Assembly (NCBI GenBank): GCA_913774625.1
Contig: CAJYHL010000071.1
Span: 1 to 64,000, forward strand
DNA length: 64,000 nt
Direction of reading: 5' to 3'
DNA from: an uncultured Acidovorax sp.
Lineage (GTDB): Bacteria > Pseudomonadota > Gammaproteobacteria > Burkholderiales > Burkholderiaceae_C
Position 1 is the first letter of the stretch. Each line of letters starts with the position of its first letter. The translations under genes and the position numbers were made by a program. The notes under the pieces were generated by a model. The model ran no database searches, was not told where the DNA came from, and saw nothing but the letters and a program-made list of their open reading frames with translations. This document shows positions 41,689 through 51,379 of this stretch, piece by piece.

Positions 41689-44457
41689 GTGACCGACCCC
41701 GGACCGTTCCCCCCTTCCCCCGCTGCTTCCTCCGGCGCAGCCGCGCCGCCCGCGTTCCGACAGGCGGTTGTCGCCGCCTGGATCGGCGCCCTGCGCCGAC
41801 GCGCCGATACGGCCACCCTGCACGCGCTGCCCCAGCCGACCGAGGCCGAAGCCGCCCGCGTGATGGCGCTGATGCGCGGCGACGCCCCCACAGATGCGCC
41901 TCCGCCTCTGCCAGCCGGCGTGACCGCCGGGCGATTCCAGCCCAGCATCACCCTGATGACCCTGGGCCGGGGCGACGGCCTGCTGGGGATGGAGCGCCAC
42001 GGCGCCATCGGCCCGCGCGGCGGCAGCGTGACGCTGGCGCAGATCGACTGGATCTACCGCGTGGATTCAGGCCCAGGCGCGGATGCCGACGAGCCGAGCC
42101 CGCTTGTCTGGCAGACGCCCGCGCCCACCACCGTGCTGAACGCCCGTCCGGCCCCCGTGCAGGAGCTGCCCAGCTCAGGCCCATCGCCACTGCGCCTGCA
42201 GCGCGACCTGGCTGCGGAAGCGGACGCCATCGACCTGGTGCGGGACCTGGGCCTGCAGCCCATCGACGCCCGCAAGCTGCAGTGGCGCGATCCGGAGGCA
42301 GCGGACTGCCCTGGCCCGCTCTGGACGCTGCCGCAGGAATCCGCCTTCGGCGACTTCTGGGCCGATGCGGTGCCCCGCCTGCGCGCCCAGGGCTGGCGGG
42401 TGGTGGTGCGGCCGGGCTTCGCGCACGAAAGCGTGGCGGTGCAGCGCTGGAGGCTCGTCGTTTCCCCCGACACCGGCGAGCCGGAAGCCAAGGAAGTGGA
42501 CGGCCCGCTGGCCACACGCCCACGCCCTGTGCAGAAGCTGCGCCTGTCCGAGCGCGAAGGCGCCTGGCTGCTGAGCCTGGGCGTGGAGATCGACGGCGAG
42601 ACGCTGGACCTGGCCCCCATGCTGGCCGACCTGCTGCGCCGCGATGCGCGCTGGCTGGACGCGCGGCGCATCGCCGCCATCGACGACATCGCCATCATCA
42701 CGCTGCGCGCGCCGGGCGGGCGACGGATCGAGGCGCCGGCCGAACCGCTCAAGGCCATCGTCGGCGCGCTGGTCGATCTGCTGGCCGATCCCGCCCGACA
42801 GCAGCGCCGCGAAGGCGAACCGCTGCGGCTGGGTGCCTGGGAGACGCAGCGGCTGCAGGCCCTGCAGGCCGCACTGGGCCAGGGCGCGCAGGCCTGGCAG
42901 TTGCAGGGCGATGCCGGGATTGCCCTGCTGGCGCGGCGGCTCAAGGCCAGCGGCACGCCGCAGCCCGTGGCAGCGCCCCGGGGCCTGCAGGTGCCCTTGC
43001 GCGGCTATCAAGCACAAGGGCTGGCCTGGCTGCAGTATCTGCGGGCCCAGGGCCTGGGCGGCATCCTGGCCGACGAGATGGGCCTGGGCAAGACCGCGCA
43101 GGCCCTGGCCCATGTGCTGCTGGAAAAGGAAAGCGGCCGCCTCGCCCGGCCCACGCTGGTGGTGCTGCCCACCTCGCTGCTCTTCAACTGGCAGGCCGAG
43201 GCCGCGCGCATGGCGCCCGGTTTGCGCGTGCTGGTCCTGCAGGGGCCCGACCGGGCCAGGCACTTCGCGCGGATGGCGGAACACGACCTGGTGCTGACCA
43301 CCTACCCGCTGCTCTGGCGCGATGCGCCGGCCCTGTCGGCCCAGGCCTTCCACCTGGTGATCCTCGACGAAGCGCAGATGGTGAAGAACGCCGGCAGCCG
43401 CAGCGCCCGCGCCCTGCGCAGCCTGCAGGCCACGCACCGGCTCTGCCTGACCGGCACGCCGCTGGAAAACCATCTGGGCGAGCTCTGGGCGCAGTTCGAC
43501 TTCCTCATGCCCGGCTTTCTGGGCGATGCGCGGCAGTTCGCCCAGCGCTGGCGCAAGCCCATCGAGGAAAACGGCGAAACCCTGCGCGCGCAGCTGCTGG
43601 CCCAGCGCGTGCGCCCCTTCATCCTGCGCCGCCGCAAGGCCGACGTGGCGGCCGAGCTGCCGCCGCGCACCGACATCCTGCAGAGCGTGCAGCTGCAAGG
43701 CCGCCAGCGCACCCTGTACGAGGCCGTGCGCACCGCCGCCGACAAGCAGGTGCGCCGAGCCCTCGCCCGCCAGGGCTGGGCCGGCGCGCAGATCGCGGTG
43801 CTGGACGCACTGCTCAAGCTGCGCCAGGTCTGCTGCGACCCGCGCCTGGTCAAGGGCGCCCAGGTGGCTCCTGGCACAGAAAGCGCCAAGCTCGAATGGC
43901 TGGCAGCCGCCCTGCCCGCTCTGGTCGAGCAAGGCCGCCGCGTGCTGGTGTTCTCGCAGTTCACCGCCTTGCTGGACCTGGTGGGCGAGTGCCTGGATGG
44001 GCTGGAGCAGCCCTTCCTGCGCCTGACCGGCCGGACGCCGCCAGCGCAGCGCGCCAAGGTGGTGGAGCGATTCCAGCAGCAGATACCGTCAGCGGGCGGC
44101 GGCGCCCCGGTGCTGCTGGTCAGCCTGAAAGCCGGCGGTACCGGCCTGAACCTGACGGCCGCCGACACCGTGATCCACCTCGACCCTTGGTGGAACCCCG
44201 CCGCCCAAGAGCAGGCCACCGCCCGCGCCCACCGCATCGGGCAGGACCAGCCCGTCTTCGTCTATCGGCTGGTGGCCGAAGGCAGCATCGAAGAGCGGCT
44301 GCTGGAGCTGCAATCGCGCAAGCAGGCCCTGGCGGACGGCGTGCTGGGCCACGATGCGGCAGAAACGGTCAAGTTCAGCGAAGCCGATCTGCAGGGGCTG
44401 CTGGCGCCGCTGGCCGCCGCGCGCGACGTCATGCCGGATGCGGGCGGCATGGTCTGA
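41689..44457 (+). CDS. SNF2-family DNA/RNA helicase-like ATPase
   Basis: A 922-residue SWI2/SNF2 ATPase. The N-terminal 430 residues are poorly conserved. The motor has Walker A in ILADEMGLGKTAQAL (Lys468), motif II DEAQMVKN, LTGTPLENHLGELWAQFDFL, and the C-terminal helicase lobe with SQFTALLDLV, KAGGTGLNLTAAD and ARAHRIGQ. These enzymes translocate on duplex DNA or remodel nucleoprotein (HepA/RapA relatives); no substrate is evident. It starts at GTG 41689 with CACAAT nine nt upstream and no ribosome site. Confidence 0.87.
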   Translation: MTDPGPFPPSPAASSGAAAPPAFRQAVVAAWIGALRRRADTATLHALPQPTEAEAARVMALMRGDAPTDAPPPLPAGVTAGRFQPSITLMTLGRGDGLLGMERHGAIGPRGGSVTLAQIDWIYRVDSGPGADADEPSPLVWQTPAPTTVLNARPAPVQELPSSGPSPLRLQRDLAAEADAIDLVRDLGLQPIDARKLQWRDPEAADCPGPLWTLPQESAFGDFWADAVPRLRAQGWRVVVRPGFAHESVAVQRWRLVVSPDTGEPEAKEVDGPLATRPRPVQKLRLSEREGAWLLSLGVEIDGETLDLAPMLADLLRRDARWLDARRIAAIDDIAIITLRAPGGRRIEAPAEPLKAIVGALVDLLADPARQQRREGEPLRLGAWETQRLQALQAALGQGAQAWQLQGDAGIALLARRLKASGTPQPVAAPRGLQVPLRGYQAQGLAWLQYLRAQGLGGILADEMGLGKTAQALAHVLLEKESGRLARPTLVVLPTSLLFNWQAEAARMAPGLRVLVLQGPDRARHFARMAEHDLVLTTYPLLWRDAPALSAQAFHLVILDEAQMVKNAGSRSARALRSLQATHRLCLTGTPLENHLGELWAQFDFLMPGFLGDARQFAQRWRKPIEENGETLRAQLLAQRVRPFILRRRKADVAAELPPRTDILQSVQLQGRQRTLYEAVRTAADKQVRRALARQGWAGAQIAVLDALLKLRQVCCDPRLVKGAQVAPGTESAKLEWLAAALPALVEQGRRVLVFSQFTALLDLVGECLDGLEQPFLRLTGRTPPAQRAKVVERFQQQIPSAGGGAPVLLVSLKAGGTGLNLTAADTVIHLDPWWNPAAQEQATARAHRIGQDQPVFVYRLVAEGSIEERLLELQSRKQALADGVLGHDAAETVKFSEADLQGLLAPLAAARDVMPDAGGMV

Positions 44458-44487
44458 GCCTGCAGGACTTTGTCGGAAAATCCCGCC

Positions 44488-45003
<516 letters not shown>

Positions 45004-45046
45004 CCGGGCCACAGCCTCGCCACGCCCGCCCCCAGCCAAAGCCCGT

Positions 45047-45487
45047 CTAGAAACGGAAATCCAGCGTCCTGGGCGACTTGCCCACCTCGACGCTTTGGCG
45101 CTGCGTCTTGCCGGCCATCTCGGCTTCCACCGCGTACCGCCCGGCGGGCAGGTTCAAAAGGCAGATCGGCCCGCTGGCCGTGAAGCTGTGCGGCTCACCC
45201 GCGCCTTCGGGCTTTACGGTGACGCGCACGTCGGCCTCATAGGCGCCACCGGCTGCGGCGAACAGCAGCGAGAGAGGGTGCTCCTTTATCGCGGCCCGCA
45301 TGGCGGTCGATTCATCCAGCCCGATGCCGCCGCAGCTGTAGCGCAGGCTCCCCTGCGTGTGCGCCTGCGGCAGGCTGCCTTGGGCAGACACGCCTGCGCT
45401 GAACGATGCGGCCATCACGGCCGCCAGTGCCATGGCGAGGGAGGAAGAAGTGAAACGCCGATCGGAGTGCCGGGTGGCGGGGGTCAT
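45047..45487 (-). CDS. Secreted protein of unknown function
   Basis: A 146-residue protein with a signal peptide of about 35 residues (LAMALAAVMAASFSAGVSAQ). The mature domain is predicted beta-rich, with RYSCGGIGLDESTAM and GPICLLNLPAGRYAVEAEMAGKTQRQSVEVG; the two cysteines may pair. The PAGRYAVE..A.G wording resembles small carboxypeptidase-regulatory-like or beta-sandwich domains, but I do not recognise a family. ATG 45487 is used; the frame is open to 45523. It is convergent with the EVE gene. Confidence 0.6.
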   Translation of the reverse strand: MTPATRHSDRRFTSSSLAMALAAVMAASFSAGVSAQGSLPQAHTQGSLRYSCGGIGLDESTAMRAAIKEHPLSLLFAAAGGAYEADVRVTVKPEGAGEPHSFTASGPICLLNLPAGRYAVEAEMAGKTQRQSVEVGKSPRTLDFRF

Positions 45488-45740
45488 GATGGAAGGGCTC
45501 CAGGGTGAATGAGAGAGAGCCATGCTCTTGCCGAGCCGGCGACTCGGGTGTCAGCAGGCGTAACGACAGGTTGTCGGCAGGCATGACCGTGTGCGGGCTC
45601 TGCAGGCGCGATGATGCGCCTTGTCGGCAGTTGCTGAAGCGGACCGCCTTCTGCACTATGTAGCCTCATCCCTTGGACGAGCTGCCGTGCTTTTTCAACG
45701 AAGCCTCAACACCATATGGCTGTCACGGACTGAACTCCAG

Positions 45741-46148
45741 ATGACCTTGAACCTATCCCTCGGCGACACCCTGGGCGACGATGAAGTGATCGCGCTCTAC
45801 AAGGCGAATGCGTGGTCGTCGGCAGAGAAACCCCGCCAGCTTCTGGCGGCGCTGCGCAACTCGCACACCCTCGTCACTGCGCGTGTGAATGGGCGGCTGG
45901 TAGGGCTCGGCAATGCGATATCAGACGGGCATCTGGTGGTTTATTTCCCGCACATGCTGGTGCACCCGGAATTCCAGCACCAGGGGATCGGCCGAGCGAT
46001 GATGGGTGCGCTGCTGGAACGGTATGCCGATTTTCATCAAAAGATGCTGACGGCCGATGGAGATGCCGTCGAGTTCTACAAATCCATGGGTTTCGAGCGG
46101 GCCGGCAAAACGGAACCCATGTGGATCTACGCCGGGAACGAGCACTGA
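45741..46148 (+). CDS. GNAT-family N-acetyltransferase
   Basis: A 135-residue single GNAT domain with the acetyl-CoA-binding loop in VHPEFQHQGIGRAMMGALLE (about 78-97) and the C-terminal VEFYKSMGFERAG. It would acetylate an amine of a small molecule or protein; the acceptor is unknown. The start at ATG 45741 matches the domain start. The 217 bp upstream contain a short GGCGC/GCGCC hairpin near 45606 and nothing else clear. Confidence 0.87.
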   Translation: MTLNLSLGDTLGDDEVIALYKANAWSSAEKPRQLLAALRNSHTLVTARVNGRLVGLGNAISDGHLVVYFPHMLVHPEFQHQGIGRAMMGALLERYADFHQKMLTADGDAVEFYKSMGFERAGKTEPMWIYAGNEH

Positions 46149-46225
46149 TTCCATCTACCAGTTCCCGGCATATCTTTTGTCGATAGGCCCTGGGCCTTGG
46201 CTGAAAGGCGCAGGGCCAGCGCCAT

Positions 46226-47185
46226 TCAGGCGATAGAACCCGGTAGCGGATCCGCCCGGTACACCACCACCTTCAGCGCCCTGCCCTCATCCACATCCGC
46301 GAACACCGCCGGGTTCGCCACCCGCTCAACGAAGCGCAGCTCGGGCGCCTGTTCCGCCATCTGTCCCTGCAGGAAATCCAAGCCCAGTTCCGGCGCATTC
46401 AGGCACAGCAGCGCATGGCCCCCCGGCGCCAGCAGATCGGGCAGGCGACGCATCAGGCGGGCGTAGTCCTTGGTGGCGACGAAGCTGCCCTTCTGGTAGC
46501 TGGGCGGATCGGCGATCACCAGATCGTAAGGGCCGCCGCGGGTGATCTTGCCCCAGGTGCTGAAGATGTCGTGGGCCAGGAAGCTGGCGCCGGCCGACAG
46601 GCCGTTGAGCTGGTGGTTCTGCTGGCCGATGGCCATGGCGCCGCGGGCCATGTCCACGTTGACCACCTGCCGCGCACCGCCCTGCAGCGCGGCCACCGAG
46701 AAGGCGCAGGTATAGGCGAACAGGTTCAGCACCTTGGCGCCGCGCGGCTCGCGCGCCTTGCGGCCGGCCATGTGCTCACGCACCCAGCGGCGGCCTTCGG
46801 CCATGTCCAGGAACAGGCCGTGGTTCTGTCCTTTCAGCACATGCACGCGATAGCAGGCGCCGTGCTCGGTGACCGTGTGCGGCTCCGGCACGCTGCCGGC
46901 CATCAGGCGGGTTTCGCGGGCGTCGTCATGCCGGCACTGATAGACCCAGCTCAGCGGCTGCGATGCCTCCGGCGCGATCTGCGTCCAGCGGGCCTGCAGC
47001 GCAGCGCCGACGGCGTCGAGCGCACCGCCGGCCAGCGGCTCGAAGCTGGTGAGCACGAAGACGGGCGGGTAGGCGTCCAGCGCCAAGTGTTCGCAGCCGG
47101 GAAAGCGGCCTCCGCGGCCGTGGAAGATGCGCCGGGCATCTTGGCAGAGGGGCATTGCGGCAATGGCGTCGAACAGGGCTTGCAT
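46226..47185 (-). CDS. Class I SAM methyltransferase (RlmI/RlmK-like, PUA-less)
   Basis: A 319-residue methyltransferase. The N-terminal part has LDAYPPVFVLTSFEP, the middle GLFLDMAEGRRWVREHMAGR, the SAM motif I VLNLFAYTCAFSVAAL with NVDMARGAM, and motif IV VIADPPSYQKGSF. These are the wording of the RlmI/RlmK 23S rRNA methyltransferase group (DUF43-like), but the N-terminal PUA domain is absent. The rRNA target is therefore a guess. It is a monocistronic gene on the minus strand. Confidence 0.83.
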   Translation of the reverse strand: MQALFDAIAAMPLCQDARRIFHGRGGRFPGCEHLALDAYPPVFVLTSFEPLAGGALDAVGAALQARWTQIAPEASQPLSWVYQCRHDDARETRLMAGSVPEPHTVTEHGACYRVHVLKGQNHGLFLDMAEGRRWVREHMAGRKAREPRGAKVLNLFAYTCAFSVAALQGGARQVVNVDMARGAMAIGQQNHQLNGLSAGASFLAHDIFSTWGKITRGGPYDLVIADPPSYQKGSFVATKDYARLMRRLPDLLAPGGHALLCLNAPELGLDFLQGQMAEQAPELRFVERVANPAVFADVDEGRALKVVVYRADPLPGSIA

Positions 47186-47250
47186 GCCGGCATTGTGGCA
47201 AAGATCAAGTCCCCTGCAGGGCTGCAGCGCTTGTTTTTCCTTGGCCTTCA

Positions 47251-47267
47251 GCTATTCAAAGCATAGC
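47251..47267. repeat. Dispersed 17-bp palindromic element, copy 5
   Basis: Perfect GCTAT (47251-47255), N7, ATAGC (47263-47267), in the 255-bp gap between the methyltransferase and phosphatase genes. The same gap holds ACGTC-N5-GACGT near 47313, a possible regulatory site. Confidence 0.6.
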
Positions 47268-47440
47268 AATCCATCGGCGCAGCATCTTCCAGCCCGGTAC
47301 AAAAAAAGGATTCACGTCACTCAGACGTAACCAACCGAAACGAGCATTTCGCGATCACGGCGCCCAGCCCGCAGCAGACGGGCCGGCCGACATCGCCGTG
47401 CATGCCTCTTCCCCCACGTCTTGACCGAGCTCTGGAATCC

Positions 47441-49495
47441 ATGGACCACGAATCCTTCCCCTCTTCCGAATCCTCTTTCGCGCAAGCGCCCTCGGCGCAG
47501 CGCCGGGCCCTGCTGAAATGGCTGGCCGGCACGCCCATGCTGCCCCTGGGCGGCGCGCTGGCGGCCACGGCCCTGACCGGCTGCGGCGGCGGTGACGACG
47601 GCAGCGTCGGCGCCGCGCCCAGCGCCCCCGCCTCGCCCGCAGCGCCTGCGGCTCCCTCCGTCAGCATGACCTCGACGTCGTTCGTCAGCATGGCCGCGCC
47701 CGACCTGAGCACCCCCAACGCCATGGCGACCTGCACCGTGGGCTCGCAGCTCAAGGTGGGCTTCAGCGACGGCAGCACGCGCACCTTCAAGCTCGGCTAC
47801 CAGCCCTTCTTCCTGACGGGCGACAAGGTGCCGGACGGCAAGGGCGGCACCATCGTCGCGGGCGGCATCTACGACATCAACAACCGCCCCATCATCGACG
47901 CCTCGGTGCCGGGCAAGGAACGCCAGTTCTTCTCCGACTGCCCGGACGGCAGCTCGCTGCTGACGGTGCCCAATGCCAAGGTGGCCGGCGTCAAGGGCAA
48001 CCCGGTCTTCGCCGTGGTGCAGTTCGAGTACACCGACACCAACCTGGCCAATACCGACAAGACCGACCAGCTGTGGGCCGAGCTGCCCTCGCCCATCGCC
48101 GTGCTGACGCTGGACCAGGACCCGACCACCGGCAAGCTGAGCCTGGTCAAGTACCACAACGTGGACACCTCGGCCGTGCACGGCCTGTGGGTGACCTGCG
48201 GGGCCAGCCTCTCGCCCTGGGGTACGCACCTGTCCAGCGAAGAGTACGAGCCCGACGCCTTCCGCCAGGGCATGGGCGGCGCCACCACGGTCAAGATCGA
48301 CCGCTTCAGCGCCAACCTGTACGGCGACGCATCCAAGGCCAACCCCTACCACTACGGCCACATCCCCGAAGTGACGGTGAACCCCGACGGCACCGGCAGC
48401 ATCAGGAAGCACTACTGCCTGGGCCGCATCTCCCACGAGCTGATCCAGGTGATGCCCGACGAGCGCACGGCCCTGATGGGCGACGACGCCACCAACGGCG
48501 GCTGGTTCATGTTCGTGGCCGACAAGCCGCGCGACCTGTCTTCCGGCACGCTCTACGTGGCCCACTGGACCGAGAAGTTCACCGACACCAGCACGGCCGC
48601 CATGCAGTGGATCAAGCTGGGCAGCGCCAGCAGCGCCGAGATCGAAGCCATGATCAACAACGGCATCAAGCCGACGGACATCATGGACTCCACCACCACC
48701 AACCCCAATGATCCGACCTACACCCGGATCATGCTGAACAAGAACAACAACTGCTGGGTGCGCCTGAAGCCCGGCATGGAAAAGGCCGCCGCCTTCCTGG
48801 AAACGCACCGCTACGCAGCTCTGATGGGCGGCAGCCTGGCGCTCACCAAGAGCGAAGGCGTGACCGTGAACGTGCGCGACAAGGTGGCCTATTCCGTCGT
48901 CTCCAGCATCCGCGACTCCATGGTGGTCGGCGGCAGCGGCTACGTCGAATCGCACAACGTGGCCTTCCCCAAGCGCGTCAACGCAGGCGGCATCCTGGCT
49001 CACGACCTGGCCGGCGGCCAGAAGGACAGCACCGGCAACGCCATCAACAGCGACTGGGTGCCCAAGCAGTCCCGCGTGCTGCTGATGGGCGAAGACATCG
49101 CCGCCGACGTGCTGGGCAACACGGCCCATCCCGAGAAGATCGCCAGCCCCGACAACATCAAGTTCTCGGAAGGCATGCGCACCCTGTTCATCGGCGAAGA
49201 CACCACCGACCACGTCAACAATTTCCTGTGGGCGTACAACGTGGATACCAGGCAGCTCAGCCGCGTGCTGTCCACCCCGTCGGGCGCCGAATCCACCGGC
49301 CTGCATGCCGTGGACAGCATCAACGGCTGGACCTACATCATGAGCAACTTCCAGCACGCGGGCGACTGGCAGTCCGTCCACAGCAAGGTCAAGGACACCC
49401 TGGACCCCATCGTGCGCAAGACCTACAACGACCGCTTCTCGGCCGCCGTGGGCTACCTGACCGCAACGGACGCCGCCATCACCTTCCGCACCTGA
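47441..49495 (+). CDS. phoX: PhoX-family alkaline phosphatase
   Basis: A 684-residue PhoX/DUF839 protein. The N-terminus has a twin-arginine signal (Arg21-Arg22, RRALLKWLAG) and a lipobox ATALTGC with Cys48, so it looks like a Tat-exported lipoprotein. The propeller domain contains VTCGASLSPWGTHLSSEEYE, the metal-binding acidic loop, and HELIQVMPDERTALMGDDAT. PhoX enzymes hydrolyse phosphomonoesters outside the cytoplasm using Fe/Ca. The start at ATG 47441 is chosen over 47402. No Pho box was recognised upstream. Confidence 0.88.
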   Translation: MDHESFPSSESSFAQAPSAQRRALLKWLAGTPMLPLGGALAATALTGCGGGDDGSVGAAPSAPASPAAPAAPSVSMTSTSFVSMAAPDLSTPNAMATCTVGSQLKVGFSDGSTRTFKLGYQPFFLTGDKVPDGKGGTIVAGGIYDINNRPIIDASVPGKERQFFSDCPDGSSLLTVPNAKVAGVKGNPVFAVVQFEYTDTNLANTDKTDQLWAELPSPIAVLTLDQDPTTGKLSLVKYHNVDTSAVHGLWVTCGASLSPWGTHLSSEEYEPDAFRQGMGGATTVKIDRFSANLYGDASKANPYHYGHIPEVTVNPDGTGSIRKHYCLGRISHELIQVMPDERTALMGDDATNGGWFMFVADKPRDLSSGTLYVAHWTEKFTDTSTAAMQWIKLGSASSAEIEAMINNGIKPTDIMDSTTTNPNDPTYTRIMLNKNNNCWVRLKPGMEKAAAFLETHRYAALMGGSLALTKSEGVTVNVRDKVAYSVVSSIRDSMVVGGSGYVESHNVAFPKRVNAGGILAHDLAGGQKDSTGNAINSDWVPKQSRVLLMGEDIAADVLGNTAHPEKIASPDNIKFSEGMRTLFIGEDTTDHVNNFLWAYNVDTRQLSRVLSTPSGAESTGLHAVDSINGWTYIMSNFQHAGDWQSVHSKVKDTLDPIVRKTYNDRFSAAVGYLTATDAAITFRT

Positions 49496-49560
49496 GCCGC
49501 ACCGCGCCATCCGCCCTGCCCCGCCCGCTCCACGGGCGTAGCGGGGGATGGAGCGACAAG

Positions 49561-49590
49561 GCCCGGCCTCTCACAGGTCCGGGCTTTTTT
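49561..49590 (+). terminator. Rho-independent terminator after phoX
   Basis: Stem GCCCGG (49561-49566) pairs with CCGGGC (49579-49584), lengthened by CCT/AGG with a bulge, followed by TTTTTTC. It stands 65 bp after the phosphatase stop. Confidence 0.8.
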
Positions 49591-49691
49591 CTTTTTCGAA
49601 GCGATTCTTCTGACGGATGTTCAGGCGGCGACGCCTTGGGCACCCCCGGTCGGCTCAGACCCGAAGCCCCGCCGATGGAGTGCTCAACGAC

Positions 49692-49821
49692 TCACTTCTT
49701 CTGCGGCGGAACGCCCGTGCAGGAGCCGTGATTGATCATGTCGCCGGCATGAGCCCCCCACGATGCCGCTGCCCAGGATCTTGCCGTAGCCATGGGCTTC
49801 GGGCGAATCGTCGAACATCAA
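49692..49821 (-). pseudogene. Degenerate duplicate of the lpdA 3' end
   Basis: Positions 49692-49730 match 51380-51418 (end of the intact lpdA, stop codon included) at nearly every base, and 49733-49821 match about 51528-51618. The intervening 110 bases are deleted and small indels break the frame. It is thus a second, decayed copy of the C-terminal codons of dihydrolipoyl dehydrogenase (PEAHG, KILG, GIVG and the PPQKK tail). It lies on the far side of the XAC2610-like gene from the intact copy, so that gene is bracketed by partial lpdA repeats. The remainder of the gap 49496-49879 contains only the phoX terminator and a weak hairpin. Confidence 0.85.
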
Positions 49822-49850
49822 TACAGCATCGTAATGCGAGCCAGTAACAA

Positions 49851-49872
49851 CAAGCCCCCAACTTCAGGCTTG
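49851..49872 (-). terminator. Weak terminator-like hairpin after the XAC2610-like gene
   Basis: CAAGCC (49851-49856) pairs with GGCTTG (49867-49872) around a 10-nt loop. On the minus strand it is followed by the short T-rich GTTGTT. Confidence 0.35.
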
Positions 49873-49879
49873 AGGATAT

Positions 49880-51241
49880 TTAATTTTTTTGGCGATGGCG
49901 CGTGAATTTGCAGCGCATTTTTCCCTTGGAGAGCTTGCAGGTCGATTCCTCGATCCATTGGCCGTCCGCCGTGTATTGCTCCGACCAGTTTCCTACTTCG
50001 GTCAAGCGGCCTTGGATGTACTGCCAGGTGCTGGCATAGTGCGAGCAACAACTGCCGCGCGACGCCGAGGAAATCGTCTTGCTTTTCGGATCGATGGAAA
50101 TCTGGGTCAGCTCTGACAGCGCCGCGTCGTAGGCGAATTCAGAGGTGGCGGGTTTGAACAGGAAGAAGTTGTCCGTGGAATTAGGGCCGGCACCGCCGCT
50201 GCTGCCGTGAATCGACAGGTCCGGATAGCCATCGAAGTTCGCATCGACCAATTCGAGTGCCTGGGTGGAAGGCTCTTGCGGCTCTGAGTAGAAATCGCGA
50301 AATACCTGGAGTCGTTTGCCGGTGGAGGCTTCCAGCACTTCGATGGCCACCGCCGTTCGCTCGCTCGAGTAGTCGGGCCCCGTGGCATCGAATGCGACCC
50401 TGAACCTGAAATTGCCGACGGTAGCATCCTGGTCGATCCATTGGAGTTCGGCCATTCTGTCTCTGTCGAGCCAGCCACGAACCAGGCCGCCATCCGGCTT
50501 CAAGAGGACGACCTCCATCCATTCGGAGTCGGTATGAAGAATGCCGACATGCGTGTCCGTGTCCAGTACCTCGTCCGGGAAGGCCGAGCCGCGTCCAGGG
50601 TATAGCGGCACAGGCCGTCCCAACTGGAGGATGCGCTGGATTTCCAGAGGCGTCTGCAGCGTGAACCGGCTCTGCACATGGCTGATTTCGGTGGCGCGGA
50701 TGTAGTGGCCGCTGATGCTCAAGCCCAATATCACCGCCGCGCCAACTCTCGCGGGATCTGGCGGTTTTTTCTCTTCGATGTACGTCGGCGGCAGTTCCTT
50801 CGTCTGGTCGTATCCGTCGATGGTGAATGATTTTCCGTCGGCGCCGGGATTCAGCTTGAATGCATGGTTGCTGCAGAGCCCGCTGCCCTCGCCGTTATCA
50901 TTGAAACCATAGCCTGCGCAGGCCCGATCCGGTGTCGAGGATGGGTTGGACGAAGCCGCGGAAGGGGCCAAAAGAACTTGCCATCCGGGGTACTGGCTGA
51001 ATTCGAATTTCTGGCGCACGAGCATGGCAAACCTGGCATCCGGGCGAACCGCAGGCACGTTGCGGTGCACTTGAATGGTTGAATCGTGGACTTCCGGCGG
51101 CGGCGGATCGACATTCCCGGCAGGGGGTTCCACTCGATAAATACCGGCAGGCAAGGGCGTACCGGCCCAGGCGATCTGGCCGATTGAAAATGTCGCAGCA
51201 ATCCAAAAAATGGAACCCAGGTTTAATTTTTGCAGCTTCAT
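49880..51241 (-). CDS. Secreted XAC2610-like protein with SH3-type segment
   Basis: A 453-residue protein with a signal peptide (1-27, SIGQIAWAG). Residues about 205-265 resemble a bacterial SH3 domain (HVGILHTDSEWMEVVLLKPD, VRGWLDRDRM). The C-terminal part has a calcium-type loop DANFDGYPD (333-341), FFLFKP, and the closing strand pattern seen in XAC2610, a Xanthomonas immunity lipoprotein that inhibits a peptidoglycan hydrolase effector. Six cysteines are spread along the chain. Base composition is lower in GC than its neighbours and it is bracketed by lpdA repeats, pointing to horizontal gain. No ribosome site or effector partner is seen. An immunity or inhibitor role is inferred. Confidence 0.6.
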   Translation of the reverse strand: MKLQKLNLGSIFWIAATFSIGQIAWAGTPLPAGIYRVEPPAGNVDPPPPEVHDSTIQVHRNVPAVRPDARFAMLVRQKFEFSQYPGWQVLLAPSAASSNPSSTPDRACAGYGFNDNGEGSGLCSNHAFKLNPGADGKSFTIDGYDQTKELPPTYIEEKKPPDPARVGAAVILGLSISGHYIRATEISHVQSRFTLQTPLEIQRILQLGRPVPLYPGRGSAFPDEVLDTDTHVGILHTDSEWMEVVLLKPDGGLVRGWLDRDRMAELQWIDQDATVGNFRFRVAFDATGPDYSSERTAVAIEVLEASTGKRLQVFRDFYSEPQEPSTQALELVDANFDGYPDLSIHGSSGGAGPNSTDNFFLFKPATSEFAYDAALSELTQISIDPKSKTISSASRGSCCSHYASTWQYIQGRLTEVGNWSEQYTADGQWIEESTCKLSKGKMRCKFTRHRQKN

Positions 51242-51332
51242 GACTATTTCAAGAGCGAAGTTTGCAATTATTAGAGGACTGCTGGCCCAGCCCCGCCCAT
51301 CGCATGCCAATACCCTGCCCGGCAGAAAACGA

Positions 51333-51354
51333 AAAGGCAGCCGAAGCTGCCTTT
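51333..51354 (-). terminator. lpdA terminator with UUCG tetraloop
   Basis: AAAGGCAG pairs with CTGCCTTT. On the minus strand the loop reads CTTCGG, the extra-stable C(UUCG)G tetraloop, and TCGTTTTCT follows. It lies 26 bp after the lpdA stop. Confidence 0.85.
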
Positions 51355-51379
51355 CCCTGTGAACCCGCGGCGGAACACC

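Noticed and set aside
43011-43027. Seventh copy of the GCTAT-N7-ATAGC element inside the SNF2 gene
   Set aside because: Only the left arm matches, and the peptide there (RGYQAQGLAW) is a conserved SNF2 motif, so the similarity is coding chance.
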